A DNA stretch of 64,000 nt from SHVO01 sp041906145 (GCA_041906145.1 JAYRJU010000002.1:632177-696176), one strand, 5' to 3'. Shown: positions 54,376 through 63,167, numbered from the stretch's first letter. Numbers and translations: made by a program. Notes: generated from the sequence alone by a model not told the origin.

Positions 54376-55767
54376 ATGATTGGTTCAGCGGTCCCGAAAT
54401 ATCTCCTTAAGCGCGCCCTTGCATTCGGTCTTAGCGTGTTTGCGCTTTTTATCCTTGCGGTGGCTCATGTGCATGCTGAGACAGTCGTAGATCAAGGAGT
54501 AGAGGATTACGTTCGGGAAGAACTGCCTCCCGGCTTCAATGTGAGCGTCAACGAATTAGAAGGTCCAGTCTTCATCGACGCCGCGGGCAAAACACTGTAT
54601 TTTTGGCCAATCCGGAGTTTAAGAAACGGCGATACCGGTGATCGGAAAAACTCACCTTCAAACTGTACCGGCGCAGTCATCAAGGAGAGCTCGGGCCTTA
54701 TGAGCCCCTATCCTGCGGGACTGCTCCTTCCGGATTTGTCGCACAGGAAAAGCTGCCAGGAGGTGTGGCCACCTGTGCTTGCTTCTGAAGATGCAGCAAC
54801 CGTAGGAAAATGGTCCATTATCCCTAGGCAGGATGGCCGGAAGCAATGGGCCTATGACGGTTATCCACTCTATACGTCGGTCCTCGACAAGAGGCCTGGA
54901 GATGTACTCGGGGGGACGCGACGCCGCATCGGCAGTGGAGATGAACCCGCTGTCCGAATGCCAGCAGGTCCTCGCCCGAATGTACCTCCCGCCTTTGCGG
55001 TGCGACAGGTGGGAACGGGTCGGATGATCGTCAATCAAACAGGCTTTTCGGTCTATAGCTCGGACAAGGATGCGCCCAACAAGTCTAATTGTGTAGGACT
55101 GTGTCTGTCTAAATGGGCACCCCTTCTGGCGGGACGGGCTGCTCAGCCGCAGGGCGAATGGTCCGTATTCGAGCGCTCTCAAGGGGTACGTCAATGGGCG
55201 TTTCGTGGAAAACCTCTATATACTTTTAATGACGACCCCAAGGCGCGAAGCCTAATCGGCAGCGATGAGCCTGGCTGGCACAACGTGTATACCCAGCGTG
55301 CGCCCTCAGCTCCCGGCGAATTTACGCAGCAAGATACCCATGCAGGTATTGTGCTCGCGGATGCGGCCGGCAAGACGATTTATATCTACTCCTGTGGCGA
55401 CGATGCGCTTGATCAACTGGCCTGCGATCATCCTGAGTCGACTCAGGAATATCGACTGGCTGTTTGCGGGGGAGGGGATGCTGTCCGTTGTGCAAAGACT
55501 TGGCCACTCGTGCTCGCAAGTAAAGTTGCTCAATCGCCTAGCCGCGTGTGGACAATCATCAACATAGATCCTTTGAGCGGCCGCCTGACCTCGCCTGGGG
55601 CGCCTCTGTCTGTGCGCGCGTGGGCCTACCGCGGCCGGCCTGTATACACGTATGCTGGTGACGAGCCGGGCGACGTCAATGGAGATTCCTTGGGAGAATT
55701 CTACGGGTCTCGCAACGGTTTCAAAGCATTTTGGCTCCGCGACGACTTTTTAAATAATGCGGGCTGA
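54376..55767 (+). CDS. Secreted COG4315-like protein with three repeats, copy 2
   Basis: A 463-residue exported protein with the same three-module plan as the gene at 39024: GKTLYFWPIRS with KQWAYDGYPLYTS (repeat 1), GFSVYSSDKDAPN with CVGLCLSKWAPLL (repeat 2), and GKTIYIYSCGDDALDQLACD with RAWAYRGRPVYTY (repeat 3). The ending GSRNGFKAFWLRDDFL is nearly the same as in copy 1. Codon usage is less GC-rich than copy 1, so the two copies have diverged or arrived separately. It is followed after 23 bp by paralogue C, repeating the pair order seen at 39024-41543. Confidence 0.87.
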   Translation: MIGSAVPKYLLKRALAFGLSVFALFILAVAHVHAETVVDQGVEDYVREELPPGFNVSVNELEGPVFIDAAGKTLYFWPIRSLRNGDTGDRKNSPSNCTGAVIKESSGLMSPYPAGLLLPDLSHRKSCQEVWPPVLASEDAATVGKWSIIPRQDGRKQWAYDGYPLYTSVLDKRPGDVLGGTRRRIGSGDEPAVRMPAGPRPNVPPAFAVRQVGTGRMIVNQTGFSVYSSDKDAPNKSNCVGLCLSKWAPLLAGRAAQPQGEWSVFERSQGVRQWAFRGKPLYTFNDDPKARSLIGSDEPGWHNVYTQRAPSAPGEFTQQDTHAGIVLADAAGKTIYIYSCGDDALDQLACDHPESTQEYRLAVCGGGDAVRCAKTWPLVLASKVAQSPSRVWTIINIDPLSGRLTSPGAPLSVRAWAYRGRPVYTYAGDEPGDVNGDSLGEFYGSRNGFKAFWLRDDFLNNAG

Positions 55768-55790
55768 TCAATCACAGGGAGGTGTTTGTT

Positions 55791-56876
55791 ATGAGCAGTG
55801 TTCTCAGAAATCCCTTAAACTACCTTGCTGTGGCTGGCGCGCTTTTTTCCGCGCAAGCGCACGCGGATGCAGTCCCTGACAGAAAGATCGGGTACGTCCT
55901 GGTTGAGAAAGCGTGGGCTGTTTATCAAACGCCCGACGGAAAGAAGGAGTGTCCGAACGGCTTTAACGATGGCCCTCGTGAGCAGTTTAAAGCGCTTTTT
56001 CCTGATGGTAAGCAGCGCACCGTTTTAGAGACGCATCTCGCGCGGGAGGCGGATATCTGGTTTCCGGCGGAGAAGGAGCCCTCGAACGCTGCTGGCGAGC
56101 TTCCTTTCCACGAGGTGAGCAGTAAGATTGGCATTGGACTGAACCTCGACGGTAAGAGTGGCCAGAATGACTTTGTTAGTCCGGACGGCGAGCCTGGAAT
56201 AGATAATCAGCTATACCGCGCAATCGGTTGTGTTGCGGGGTTCCGCGGTCCTGATGGCGCATATTACTTTTTCCAGAATGAATACATGCGTCGTTACACG
56301 TTTAACCGCGTGCTGTTGGAGATCACTGATGTTGACGACCTCACGAACGATGACGACGTTACAGTGACGACGTATCGTGGCCTCAATGGCTTGATGAACA
56401 GTGCTGACGGGAAAAATGTAATTCCGGGTGGAACGCAGAAGGTCGATGAGCGATGGGGCAAGCGCTATATCTATCGCATGAAAGGTAAGATCGTAGACGG
56501 GACTCTGATCACCGAGCCAGCAGACTTCCAGATCCCTTACGCGGATACATTCGGCACGAACGTAAATCAATCCTTCAAAGGAGGTCGCTTCAAATTGAAA
56601 CTGACGGCGACGTCGGCGGAGGGAATATTAGGAGCCTACGTTGACGTCAATAACTGGGCTCATCAAGTTTCCACGAATTGGGGTGCGGCTCACCACGCGA
56701 GCTACGGTCAGATATCCATCCCGTCTATTGTACGAGCCGTTCGCCGGTTGGCTGACGCTTATCCCAATGCGACGGGTACGAACACGGCAATTTCGTCAGC
56801 GCATCAGCTTAAATTTGTACAGACTCACATCTTACGCGCGGAGCCGCAGAAGCGGACTGTGGCGCTGGCGCGATAA
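55791..56876 (+). CDS. Secreted protein of unrecognised family, paralogue C
   Basis: A 361-residue exported A-D family member; the ATG at 55791 has GGAGGTG seven bases ahead. Landmarks: CPNGFNDGPREQF, GLNLDGKSGQNDFVSPDG with GIDNQLYRAIGC, NRVLLEITDVDDL, PGGTQKVDERWGKRYIYRM, KGKIVDGTLITEPADFQIP and AAHHASYGQ. Compared with A, B and D the DxLxLPW end of the central block is altered (QIPYADTF). It is the last gene before a convergent TetR operon. Confidence 0.88.
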   Translation: MSSVLRNPLNYLAVAGALFSAQAHADAVPDRKIGYVLVEKAWAVYQTPDGKKECPNGFNDGPREQFKALFPDGKQRTVLETHLAREADIWFPAEKEPSNAAGELPFHEVSSKIGIGLNLDGKSGQNDFVSPDGEPGIDNQLYRAIGCVAGFRGPDGAYYFFQNEYMRRYTFNRVLLEITDVDDLTNDDDVTVTTYRGLNGLMNSADGKNVIPGGTQKVDERWGKRYIYRMKGKIVDGTLITEPADFQIPYADTFGTNVNQSFKGGRFKLKLTATSAEGILGAYVDVNNWAHQVSTNWGAAHHASYGQISIPSIVRAVRRLADAYPNATGTNTAISSAHQLKFVQTHILRAEPQKRTVALAR

Positions 56877-56903
56877 TTGTTATGGGAACGCAAGAAGCGA
56901 CTT

Positions 56904-57512
56904 TTAATTGGCGGGGGTAAGGACCGAGTCAACGAGGCGCCGCGCTTCCTGCGGCGTGAGTGGGGCGAAGCCGAAAACATAACGGTAAAACAGAGTACCG
57001 TATATCCGGTCATAGAGACTTGCGGCGGGGGCCTGGGCCGTGATGCTTCCCTCAACTTGGCCTGTCTTGATGACTTTTACGATCATCTCCCGCCGGAAGC
57101 GTAGATACCGTTCAGAAAAAAGCGCCGCAGAGCCTGTGTTAGCTATGCACTGAGCAATCACCGCAAGCTGTACCTTCCCGAAATCGCCAAGCAGCGCTTC
57201 GACATAGTTGGCTGCATGGTCTTTTAGTCGGCGCGCCGCATTATCACCCGCGGGCATAGCAAGTATGGTCTTAGCCTTGTTCATGAAGGCGTCGATTAAG
57301 AGCGCTTCCCGCGAGGGCCACCACTTATAAATCGTCATTTTTGATGCTTTGCTATGGCGTGCCACCGTGTCCACGGTAGTCGCCGCTAATCCCTGAGACG
57401 CCATAATCGCATACGCGCTGCGTAGGATGAGCTGCTCGGTCTCCGCCGAACGTGGTCGCCCTCTGGCTGGCTGCGCGCTCGCCGCGGAGGACGGAGGTTT
57501 ACGCTGTGTCAT
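56904..57512 (-). CDS. TetR-family transcriptional regulator
   Basis: A 202-residue repressor. The N-terminal HTH LILRSAYAIMASQGLAATTV with ASKMTIYKWWPSREALL is at about residues 28-75, and a helical ligand domain follows. It is the last gene of a four-gene minus-strand operon (alcohol dehydrogenase, hydrolase, desaturase, tetR), so it probably regulates that operon in response to a lipophilic ligand. Confidence 0.92.
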   Translation of the reverse strand: MTQRKPPSSAASAQPARGRPRSAETEQLILRSAYAIMASQGLAATTVDTVARHSKASKMTIYKWWPSREALLIDAFMNKAKTILAMPAGDNAARRLKDHAANYVEALLGDFGKVQLAVIAQCIANTGSAALFSERYLRFRREMIVKVIKTGQVEGSITAQAPAASLYDRIYGTLFYRYVFGFAPLTPQEARRLVDSVLTPAN

Positions 57513-57515
57513 TCG

Positions 57516-58454
57516 TCAACTGCGAATTGCTTTTGCCATGTGAAGCGCGCGCCATGTTTCCCCCACAGCCGCGAAGTAGCCCTTCGTCGAATGAACGATA
57601 TGCGGCGCGACCATCCTGTTGAGCTTCGGAAGCGCATGAAAGGGTACCGAGGGGTGGGCGTGGTGTTCCACGTGATAAGGCATGTTCCAAGCGAACCACC
57701 GCACGAGTGGATTGGTGTAGGTAGTGCGCGTGTTCTCAAGCGCGTTTCGGCTGTGCGCACACCCAGTATGTTCAGTGTAAAGGTAGGGACGAAGGAACAG
57801 TTGCCCTATGAAGAGCGGCATCACCCACGTCCAGACAAGGATCGTCGTGTCTAGTGCGATCGAAAGTGCGAGAAGGGCGAGATAGCCAAGCACGTACGCG
57901 CGCGCTTCTCGAACTATCATGCCCCGTTGTTTCTCACGCACCCAAGGCGCCTTAACACGGCCCGTGACAGCGTGACGAAAGTAAAGACGTGAGCGGTTGA
58001 TGAGCTGATAGAAGCCAGTATAAGCGAAGGCAGTTTTTAATGGGGTATCGGTCTTCATTGCGGTCACCAGTTCCGGGTCTTTTTCCGGATCTTGGGTGTA
58101 GCGGTGGTGATCCCAATGGAACGCGGAATAGTACTCATAAGGCAGCACGACGAGAAACGCCGCGAGATTGCCCACGAGCAAACTTAAGGATCGCGATTCA
58201 AAAGCCGTTTTGTGCGCGCATTCGTGAACCGCGGTGAACAGGAACGCAACGAGATAGCCCTGCACGACTAAAAAAGGTGCGGCATATAAACTGCCGTACC
58301 GCGTTTTAGTATGCCAGATCAGATAGCTCATCAGGCCAATGGCCGAAAAATGGACGATCGCTCGAGCAACGCCAGGCAAATTGCGCCGTTCCGACAAAGC
58401 TTTGAGTTGATTGGGGTCTAGGCGGGCAGGCTGCATAACAGTGTTCATGTTCAT
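57516..58454 (-). CDS. Membrane fatty-acid desaturase-like di-iron enzyme
   Basis: A 312-residue membrane enzyme with all three His boxes: HECAHKTAF, HWDHHRYT and HVEHHAHPSVPFHAL. Several hydrophobic segments flank them. The family desaturates or hydroxylates acyl chains, carotenoids or small amines. Start at 58454 (ATG), overlapping the hydrolase stop by 4 bp. The substrate is unknown. Confidence 0.9.
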   Translation of the reverse strand: MNMNTVMQPARLDPNQLKALSERRNLPGVARAIVHFSAIGLMSYLIWHTKTRYGSLYAAPFLVVQGYLVAFLFTAVHECAHKTAFESRSLSLLVGNLAAFLVVLPYEYYSAFHWDHHRYTQDPEKDPELVTAMKTDTPLKTAFAYTGFYQLINRSRLYFRHAVTGRVKAPWVREKQRGMIVREARAYVLGYLALLALSIALDTTILVWTWVMPLFIGQLFLRPYLYTEHTGCAHSRNALENTRTTYTNPLVRWFAWNMPYHVEHHAHPSVPFHALPKLNRMVAPHIVHSTKGYFAAVGETWRALHMAKAIRS

Positions 58455-59470
58455 GTTCTCAAAAAGCGCGAAATGGTCTCGACTAGAAAGGCGCGATCTT
58501 CAGGAGAACGCCGCGGATTGCCGGCGCGGTGCCCGTTGATCGAAGGGATGGGAAGAAGTTCGGCGGAAGCCGCATTTACCAAGAGTGGAAGTTCGTCCGC
58601 ATTGTCGCCCACCTGAAAATATGAATCGGTGCGTCCTGGTACTAGAAGCACCTTTGCGGTGATTGCTGCCATCGCTTTAGTGAAATCTCCACCGAAGGAT
58701 GGAGAGGCGCTGATGTCGCCCCGTTGCCACATTGCGATTTGTGATAAGAGGTCGTTGGCGTCGCGCTCTGCGAAGGCAACATCCCATGACTTCTCAAGAT
58801 ACTCTTCAAGAGACGCGAAGCCCTCCCGTCTCCAACTTTCGGTGCGATAATAGTCGTACGACATTGCCCATCCGGCGTAGATGCGGCCCATAGCTTTCAG
58901 GCCGCGAAGGGGCGCCAAGATGAAACGCCCGTCCTCGAATGCCGGATCGGCCACGAGCGCTGCTTTTACGCTTTCCAGGAAAACGTAATTGTAAGGTGAG
59001 CAGCGAGCGCTGCCGCATATGACCGCAATGCGTTCAATCATATCGGGATGAAGCGCTGCCCAGTGATAGGCCTGCATGCCGCCCATTGACCATCCGTAGA
59101 CAAGGGCGAGCCGTGTTATGCCGAATGCTTCGCGGACGAGTTTCCGCTGTATTTGCACGGCGTCATGTAAACTGATGAAGGGGAAATTGCTGGCAGGGAT
59201 GCTTTCGTAATTCGAGGGAGAAGATGAAAGACCGTTCCCGAACAGGTTAGTAATGATTACGAAATATCGCGTTGGATCCAGCACTCCCCCGGGCGCTACG
59301 AGATAATCGATATCGCTATGTCGTGCGCTAAACGACGTTGGATAAAGAATGGCATTATCCTTGAGAGCATTAAGTGTCCCATAGGTTCGGTACGCCAAGC
59401 GCATATCCGTAGCTGTGACGCCGGACTGCAACACAATATCGCCGGCCCGGAATACATCATAGTCGCTCAC
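58451..59470 (-). CDS. MetX-like alpha/beta hydrolase
   Basis: A 339-residue alpha/beta hydrolase of the homoserine O-acetyltransferase group. The nucleophile elbow is YGWSMGGMQAYHWAALHPD, the acid is in LVPGRTDSYFQ and the histidine in SINGHRAGNP. The family also contains esterases and acyltransferases unrelated to methionine. In an operon with an alcohol dehydrogenase and a desaturase, and with no methionine genes nearby, an ester hydrolase or acyltransferase role is more likely than MetX. Confidence 0.87.
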   Translation of the reverse strand: MSDYDVFRAGDIVLQSGVTATDMRLAYRTYGTLNALKDNAILYPTSFSARHSDIDYLVAPGGVLDPTRYFVIITNLFGNGLSSSPSNYESIPASNFPFISLHDAVQIQRKLVREAFGITRLALVYGWSMGGMQAYHWAALHPDMIERIAVICGSARCSPYNYVFLESVKAALVADPAFEDGRFILAPLRGLKAMGRIYAGWAMSYDYYRTESWRREGFASLEEYLEKSWDVAFAERDANDLLSQIAMWQRGDISASPSFGGDFTKAMAAITAKVLLVPGRTDSYFQVGDNADELPLLVNAASAELLPIPSINGHRAGNPRRSPEDRAFLVETISRFLRT

Positions 59471-60594
59471 GCCAAGAGCTCCGAATACAGCGTCGAAACT
59501 CCGACTTCATCGAGATCCCGAGGATTAGTAGGGCGGGAGTGGTCGGCCAACGCACCTTTCACAAGTGCTGGTACCATAGCGTGAGTCACGCCCATTGCCT
59601 TCAGCGAGGAGGGCAGACCCATTCCTTCGTTCCGCTCCTCGATCGCTTGATCCAGGCGGAGGCCGCGCGGCAATGATAAAGCGCGTTCCAAATCTTCGAT
59701 GCGGTTTGTGGCCACGCTGCGATTAAAGCGAATAACGCTTGGCAGGATCACGGCGTTACAGGTCCCGTGATGTAAGGACACTTCCGACAGCGCGCCCAGC
59801 GGGTGGCTAAGTGCGTGAACTGCCCCGAGGCCCTTCTGAAATCCGAGGCCGCCCTCAATGGACGCCATCATCATGTCTGCTCTGGCCTCGATATCCGAAG
59901 GTGATCCGATCGCCCTCTGCAGCGAACGCCAAGCGCGTCTTGCTCCGTCGATTACAATTGCGTCGACCGGCGGATTCAGCCGTGGCGAAAGATATGCTTC
60001 CACGCAATGACTGAAGGCGTCCATGCCCGTAGCAGCGGTCATCCGCGCAGGCAACGTGAGCGTCAACGAAGGGTCGCAAAGCGCGACTGCGGGTAACAGG
60101 TGACGGGAGGCGAAAACAAGCTTCGAGCCTGACGCCAGAGCGATCAATGTCCCTCGGCCCACCTCCGTGCCCGTGCCGGCGGTAGTTGGAATAGCGATAA
60201 TTGGAGCGGTCGGTCCTATTAAATCCATCCCTCCATAAATCATCGCATAGCGCTCTAGAGGCGGTTCATGCGTTGCAAGAAGCGCAACTGCTTTCGCGAG
60301 ATCAATGGGCGACCCGCCGCCTACCGCTACAATCCCGTCACACCCATCACTTCTAAAGACATCTAAAGCTTGCAATACGGAAGCTTCAGTAGGGTTAGGG
60401 GGTACAGCGCTGTAAATTAACTTGGTCTTCGCAAGAGCGCAGACCCTTTCAGCGAGACCGATTCGAACGATGCCTTCATCAGTTACAATGAGCGGTCGGC
60501 GTACACCCAACGCTTTCATCTCATTGGGCAGCAAACCAAGTGCGCCGACGCCAAATTGGACCCTGTTCAGAAAAAGCATTTGGCTGACGACCAT
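59467..60594 (-). CDS. Iron-containing alcohol dehydrogenase family enzyme
   Basis: A 375-residue group III dehydrogenase. The NAD-binding GGGSPIDLAKAVALLAT lies at about residues 92-108. The metal ligands are in GMDAFSHCVEAYLSP, AVHALSHPLGALSEV and LHHGTCNAV. It starts the four-gene operon with a 4-bp overlap into the hydrolase. Family members act on short alcohols or on maleylacetate and hydroxy acids; the substrate is unassigned. Confidence 0.92.
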   Translation of the reverse strand: MVVSQMLFLNRVQFGVGALGLLPNEMKALGVRRPLIVTDEGIVRIGLAERVCALAKTKLIYSAVPPNPTEASVLQALDVFRSDGCDGIVAVGGGSPIDLAKAVALLATHEPPLERYAMIYGGMDLIGPTAPIIAIPTTAGTGTEVGRGTLIALASGSKLVFASRHLLPAVALCDPSLTLTLPARMTAATGMDAFSHCVEAYLSPRLNPPVDAIVIDGARRAWRSLQRAIGSPSDIEARADMMMASIEGGLGFQKGLGAVHALSHPLGALSEVSLHHGTCNAVILPSVIRFNRSVATNRIEDLERALSLPRGLRLDQAIEERNEGMGLPSSLKAMGVTHAMVPALVKGALADHSRPTNPRDLDEVGVSTLYSELLA

Positions 60595-60830
60595 TGACCT
60601 GCTCCCAACGGCGCGGCAATTACTGGCCTAATAGTACAGTAATTGCCGGAGGACGCAATGCGCCCTTTAGAGGCTCGGCATGCACGTATCGTGGAGTTGC
60701 GGTCGGCAAGTCAACGTACCTCCCGTTTTGTTGGAGCCTGGCATAAGGAAAATCACTTTCTATACCTTGAAAGCGCGACAGACAGGGTGCATGCTTCACT
60801 CTTCCGCGATTCAGCTAGGCGAGGTTTGAA

Positions 60831-61955
60831 ATGCCGCGCTCACGTCGAGTACTCACGGCTCTTGGCGCTCTGGCATTTTCAATATCGTTGGTGCCGCCCG
60901 GGCGAGCGGCCGAGCCTGGATCCGCGGTCAGAGACGGGCGGATCGGGTACGTCCTTTCGGATATCCGTTGGGCAAATTATCAAACCGCGGACGGCAAGGC
61001 CGAGTGCCCCGCAGGGCTCAATGAAGGACCGCGCGAGCAATTCGCCGCCCTTTTTCCGAACGACGGGACGCCCCGGACTCTCGCGGAAACCCAATTGGCA
61101 CGCGAAGGCGCCATCTGGGCGCCGCTGGCAAATGATATGCGCGAGCCGATAGCCTTTAAGGAAGCGCAAGGCAAGATCGCCTGGGGTCTGAACCTCGACA
61201 ACAAGATCGGCCCGCGGGATTTCACCACTCCGGACGGCGAACCAGGAATCGACAATGAGCTCTGGCGCGTGCTGGGCTGCATCAACGGTCACCGCGGCCC
61301 GAGCGGTGACCAGTACCATTTCATCAATGAGTATAATCATAAGAACCACAACAACCGGTATCTGATCGAGATCACGGAGGTCGACAGCCTCGTCCACGAC
61401 GACCATGTGGTCGTCACAACCTATCGCGGAAAAGACCCACTGTTGGCCGACGCGACGGGGTCCCAGTACATCCCACGGGGAACTCAGCGCACGGACATGA
61501 AGTGGGGGCGCGACTTCGTGAGACGTTTCGAGGGCCGCATTGTCGACGGCGTGCTGCAAACGGATGCTGTTGATGCGCTCGTCCCTATGTCCATGGGCTT
61601 TGATCACGTCGGTGCGCAAGTCATTCGCGGCATGCGGTTCAAGCTGAAACTCAGTGAAACGCGCGCGGACGGCTTCATGGGTGGCTATGCCGACGTTGAA
61701 GCGTTCTACCGAAATTCCATTCAAGGCGGGTCAACGCATCACCTGAGCTATGGGCAGCAGTCGGCGATTTCAGTGTATCGCGCCTTGTCCCGGATCGCCG
61801 ATGCTTATCCCGATCCGGAAACCGGTGCGAATAGGGCGATATCGTCGGCGTTCAAGGTTCAGTTCACCCAGGCTTTCATCGCGCATGCTGAATACGAGCA
61901 TGTCGTCAGCGCCCGCGAGCCGCGTCCCGCGGTCGTGCAGCCAGCGGGCCGGTAA
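60831..61955 (+). CDS. Secreted protein of unrecognised family, paralogue D
   Basis: A 374-residue exported A-D family member with an arginine-bearing leader (MPRSRRVLTALGALAFSISL). Landmarks: CPAGLNEGPREQF, GLNLDNKIGPRDFTTPDG with GIDNELWRVLGC, NRYLIEITEVDSL, PRGTQRTDMKWGRDFVRRF, EGRIVDGVLQTDAVDALVP and STHHLSYGQ. The second Gly of PGG and the first Lys of KGKIVDG are changed. It has no partner COG4315-like gene on either side and is divergent from the dehydrogenase operon. Confidence 0.88.
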   Translation: MPRSRRVLTALGALAFSISLVPPGRAAEPGSAVRDGRIGYVLSDIRWANYQTADGKAECPAGLNEGPREQFAALFPNDGTPRTLAETQLAREGAIWAPLANDMREPIAFKEAQGKIAWGLNLDNKIGPRDFTTPDGEPGIDNELWRVLGCINGHRGPSGDQYHFINEYNHKNHNNRYLIEITEVDSLVHDDHVVVTTYRGKDPLLADATGSQYIPRGTQRTDMKWGRDFVRRFEGRIVDGVLQTDAVDALVPMSMGFDHVGAQVIRGMRFKLKLSETRADGFMGGYADVEAFYRNSIQGGSTHHLSYGQQSAISVYRALSRIADAYPDPETGANRAISSAFKVQFTQAFIAHAEYEHVVSAREPRPAVVQPAGR

Positions 61956-62223
61956 AGTTGCTTCTATTCTCGGGAGGTAAGGATCGATCCGGCGAGTTCG
62001 CGCGCGTTGCGTGGTGTAATCGATCTGAATCCACAACATGTTGATAGAATGGCGTTCCGTAGATCGGGGCGCTGGCGGTTTTCACGTTTAGAACGCTCCC
62101 GAATCGCCTGTCCGCGGGCGACCGCAGTCCCTCCCGCCGTGACGGCGAACTTACGATCCCAGAATGAACGTCACTGATTTGGTGCTGAGATGTCGTAGGG
62201 CCGGGACACTGAGTAGACTTGTA

Positions 62224-62414
62224 CGGACAGTGCCGGCCGACATGTCGATCCAGCTCCAGAGCGAGAACGGCATGCTCGGCATGGGGCTGTCCCCATCAAC
62301 GGCGGCAAGCAGACCATCACCGAGCTGCAGACCTCCAGTTTCTTCGACAGCGCCACCTCCTTTGCAGTGATCCGCGGCGGCCAAATCAATTTCTCGATCC
62401 GTGGGGCACTTTAG
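62224..62414 (+). pseudogene. Relic of 3-oxoacid CoA-transferase subunit B
   Basis: One frame reads SIQLQSENGMLGMG (62242-62285), the SCOT subunit B motif containing the catalytic Glu. After a frame change with loss of roughly a dozen codons, the next frame (62292-62414) reads INGGKQTITELQTSSFFDSA, then SFAVIRGGQINFSIRGAL-stop, the matching C-terminal part. The N-terminal half is absent. This is a degraded fragment, probably of atoA/scoB, near the right island end. Confidence 0.8.
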
Positions 62415-62537
62415 GTTATCGACGCCGCGATCTCGCTAAGGGTAACCAATCGGGACCGAGGGTAAGTTTGGGGGTATAAATTGAGGAATTTAGTCTAAGT
62501 CGTTGAAAAACCTGATAAACGGCAGGGAAAAGGCGGA

Positions 62538-62551
62538 CTCCCTCTCCGCCA
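62538..62551 (+). repeat. Right attachment repeat (attR candidate)
   Basis: CTCCCTCTCCGCCA, identical to the 3' terminal 14 bases of tRNA-Ser at 18346-18359 including CCA. Upstream sequence does not match the tRNA further, so it is not a second tRNA. Confidence 0.65.
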
Positions 62552-62725
62552 GCACTCTGGAAAATATCTTTTATTTTCAATGGTTAGGCGCTCGTAACAG
62601 AGCGCTTACCCATCTTTCTACCCATCCTTAAGAGCTCGCCAACGGGGTACGTCCGGGCACGCTTCCCCCTTATTATCCTTTCGCGCGCTTGCGCGTACTG
62701 GTCGCGAAATTGAGGTGGGTAATGG

Positions 62726-62899
62726 CTATTCCCCTCTGTCTTTGTCGCCAGCGTTCTTTGCCGGCTCGTCGGGCCAGTGCCCGTACTTCACCCGGAACCA
62801 GATGAGAAAGGCCACGCCGGCACCAACAATGCAGAGGGCGGCGATCAGGCCGTCGCTGCCGAACACTCTCGCAAAGAGGCTGCCTAATGCACCGCCCAT
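62726..62899 (-). CDS. Small membrane protein
   Basis: A 57-residue minus-strand gene from ATG (62897-62899) to TAG (62726-62728), too short for a 60-residue filter. One membrane helix (GLIAALCIVGAGVAFLIWF, about residues 18-36) is followed by VKYGHWPDEPAKN and a charged tail. Such single-pass proteins are frequent in mobile elements. It lies just beyond the proposed right island end and downstream of the HGG-like gene in the same direction. Confidence 0.6.
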   Translation of the reverse strand: MGGALGSLFARVFGSDGLIAALCIVGAGVAFLIWFRVKYGHWPDEPAKNAGDKDRGE

Positions 62900-62909
62900 A
62901 GCGTTTACC

Positions 62910-63167
62910 TTACACCCGTGCGGGCCATGCGACGCAGGAATCTAACACTTCCCGAACTACTCGCGCGGACGCTCTTACCGCCGCTCGCCTGCCGCCGCGG
63001 TAAGCGTTTCGGGCTGACCGCGCCTTGCCCTCATCCGTGCGCGGTCCCGTCGATTGCTCCCACGGCCGCCAGCGCCGGATCGCCTCCGCCTGCCGTGCCC
63101 GCCGTTCCGGTGTCCAACCGTGTGACAGGGTGAGTCTCCAAAAGTCCGTTCGGCGTGATTGTAGCAT
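62910..63167 (-). CDS. Small STGPRT-motif mobile-element protein
   Basis: About 85 residues if started at the ATG at 63167 (the frame is open to 63290). The core WTPERRARQAEAIRRWRPWE followed by QSTGPRTDEGKARSARNA is a pattern I recall from alphaproteobacterial mobile DNA, related to HGGxSTG proteins. Function unknown. It overlaps the next upstream gene (63031-63378) by about 137 bp in another frame. Confidence 0.65.
   Translation of the reverse strand: MLQSRRTDFWRLTLSHGWTPERRARQAEAIRRWRPWEQSTGPRTDEGKARSARNAYRGGRRAAVRASARVVREVLDSCVAWPARV

Larger units (their letters stand above)
18360..62551. mobile_element. Putative tRNA-Ser genomic island, about 44 kb
   Basis: The left side has tRNA-Ser followed within 150 bp by a P4-type integrase pointing inward. 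The right side has a direct repeat of the tRNA 3' terminus at 62538-62551. The interior starts with mobility and replication genes (HTH proteins, primase, helicase, serine recombinase) and continues with accessory catabolic and secreted-protein genes. No housekeeping gene is seen between the repeats. The right limit rests on a 14-base match, so a smaller or larger element remains possible, and the serine recombinase region at 26.4-29.3 kb could be a nested second element. Confidence 0.6.

Noticed and set aside
58451..59470. Assignment as homoserine O-acetyltransferase (metX)
   Set aside because: The triad fits the fold, but the operon has no methionine genes, so the specific name was not used.
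18360..62551. CRISPR array or known anti-phage defence locus
   Set aside because: No regularly spaced repeats, cas genes, restriction-modification or abortive-infection genes were seen; the primase-helicase pair is better explained as element replication.
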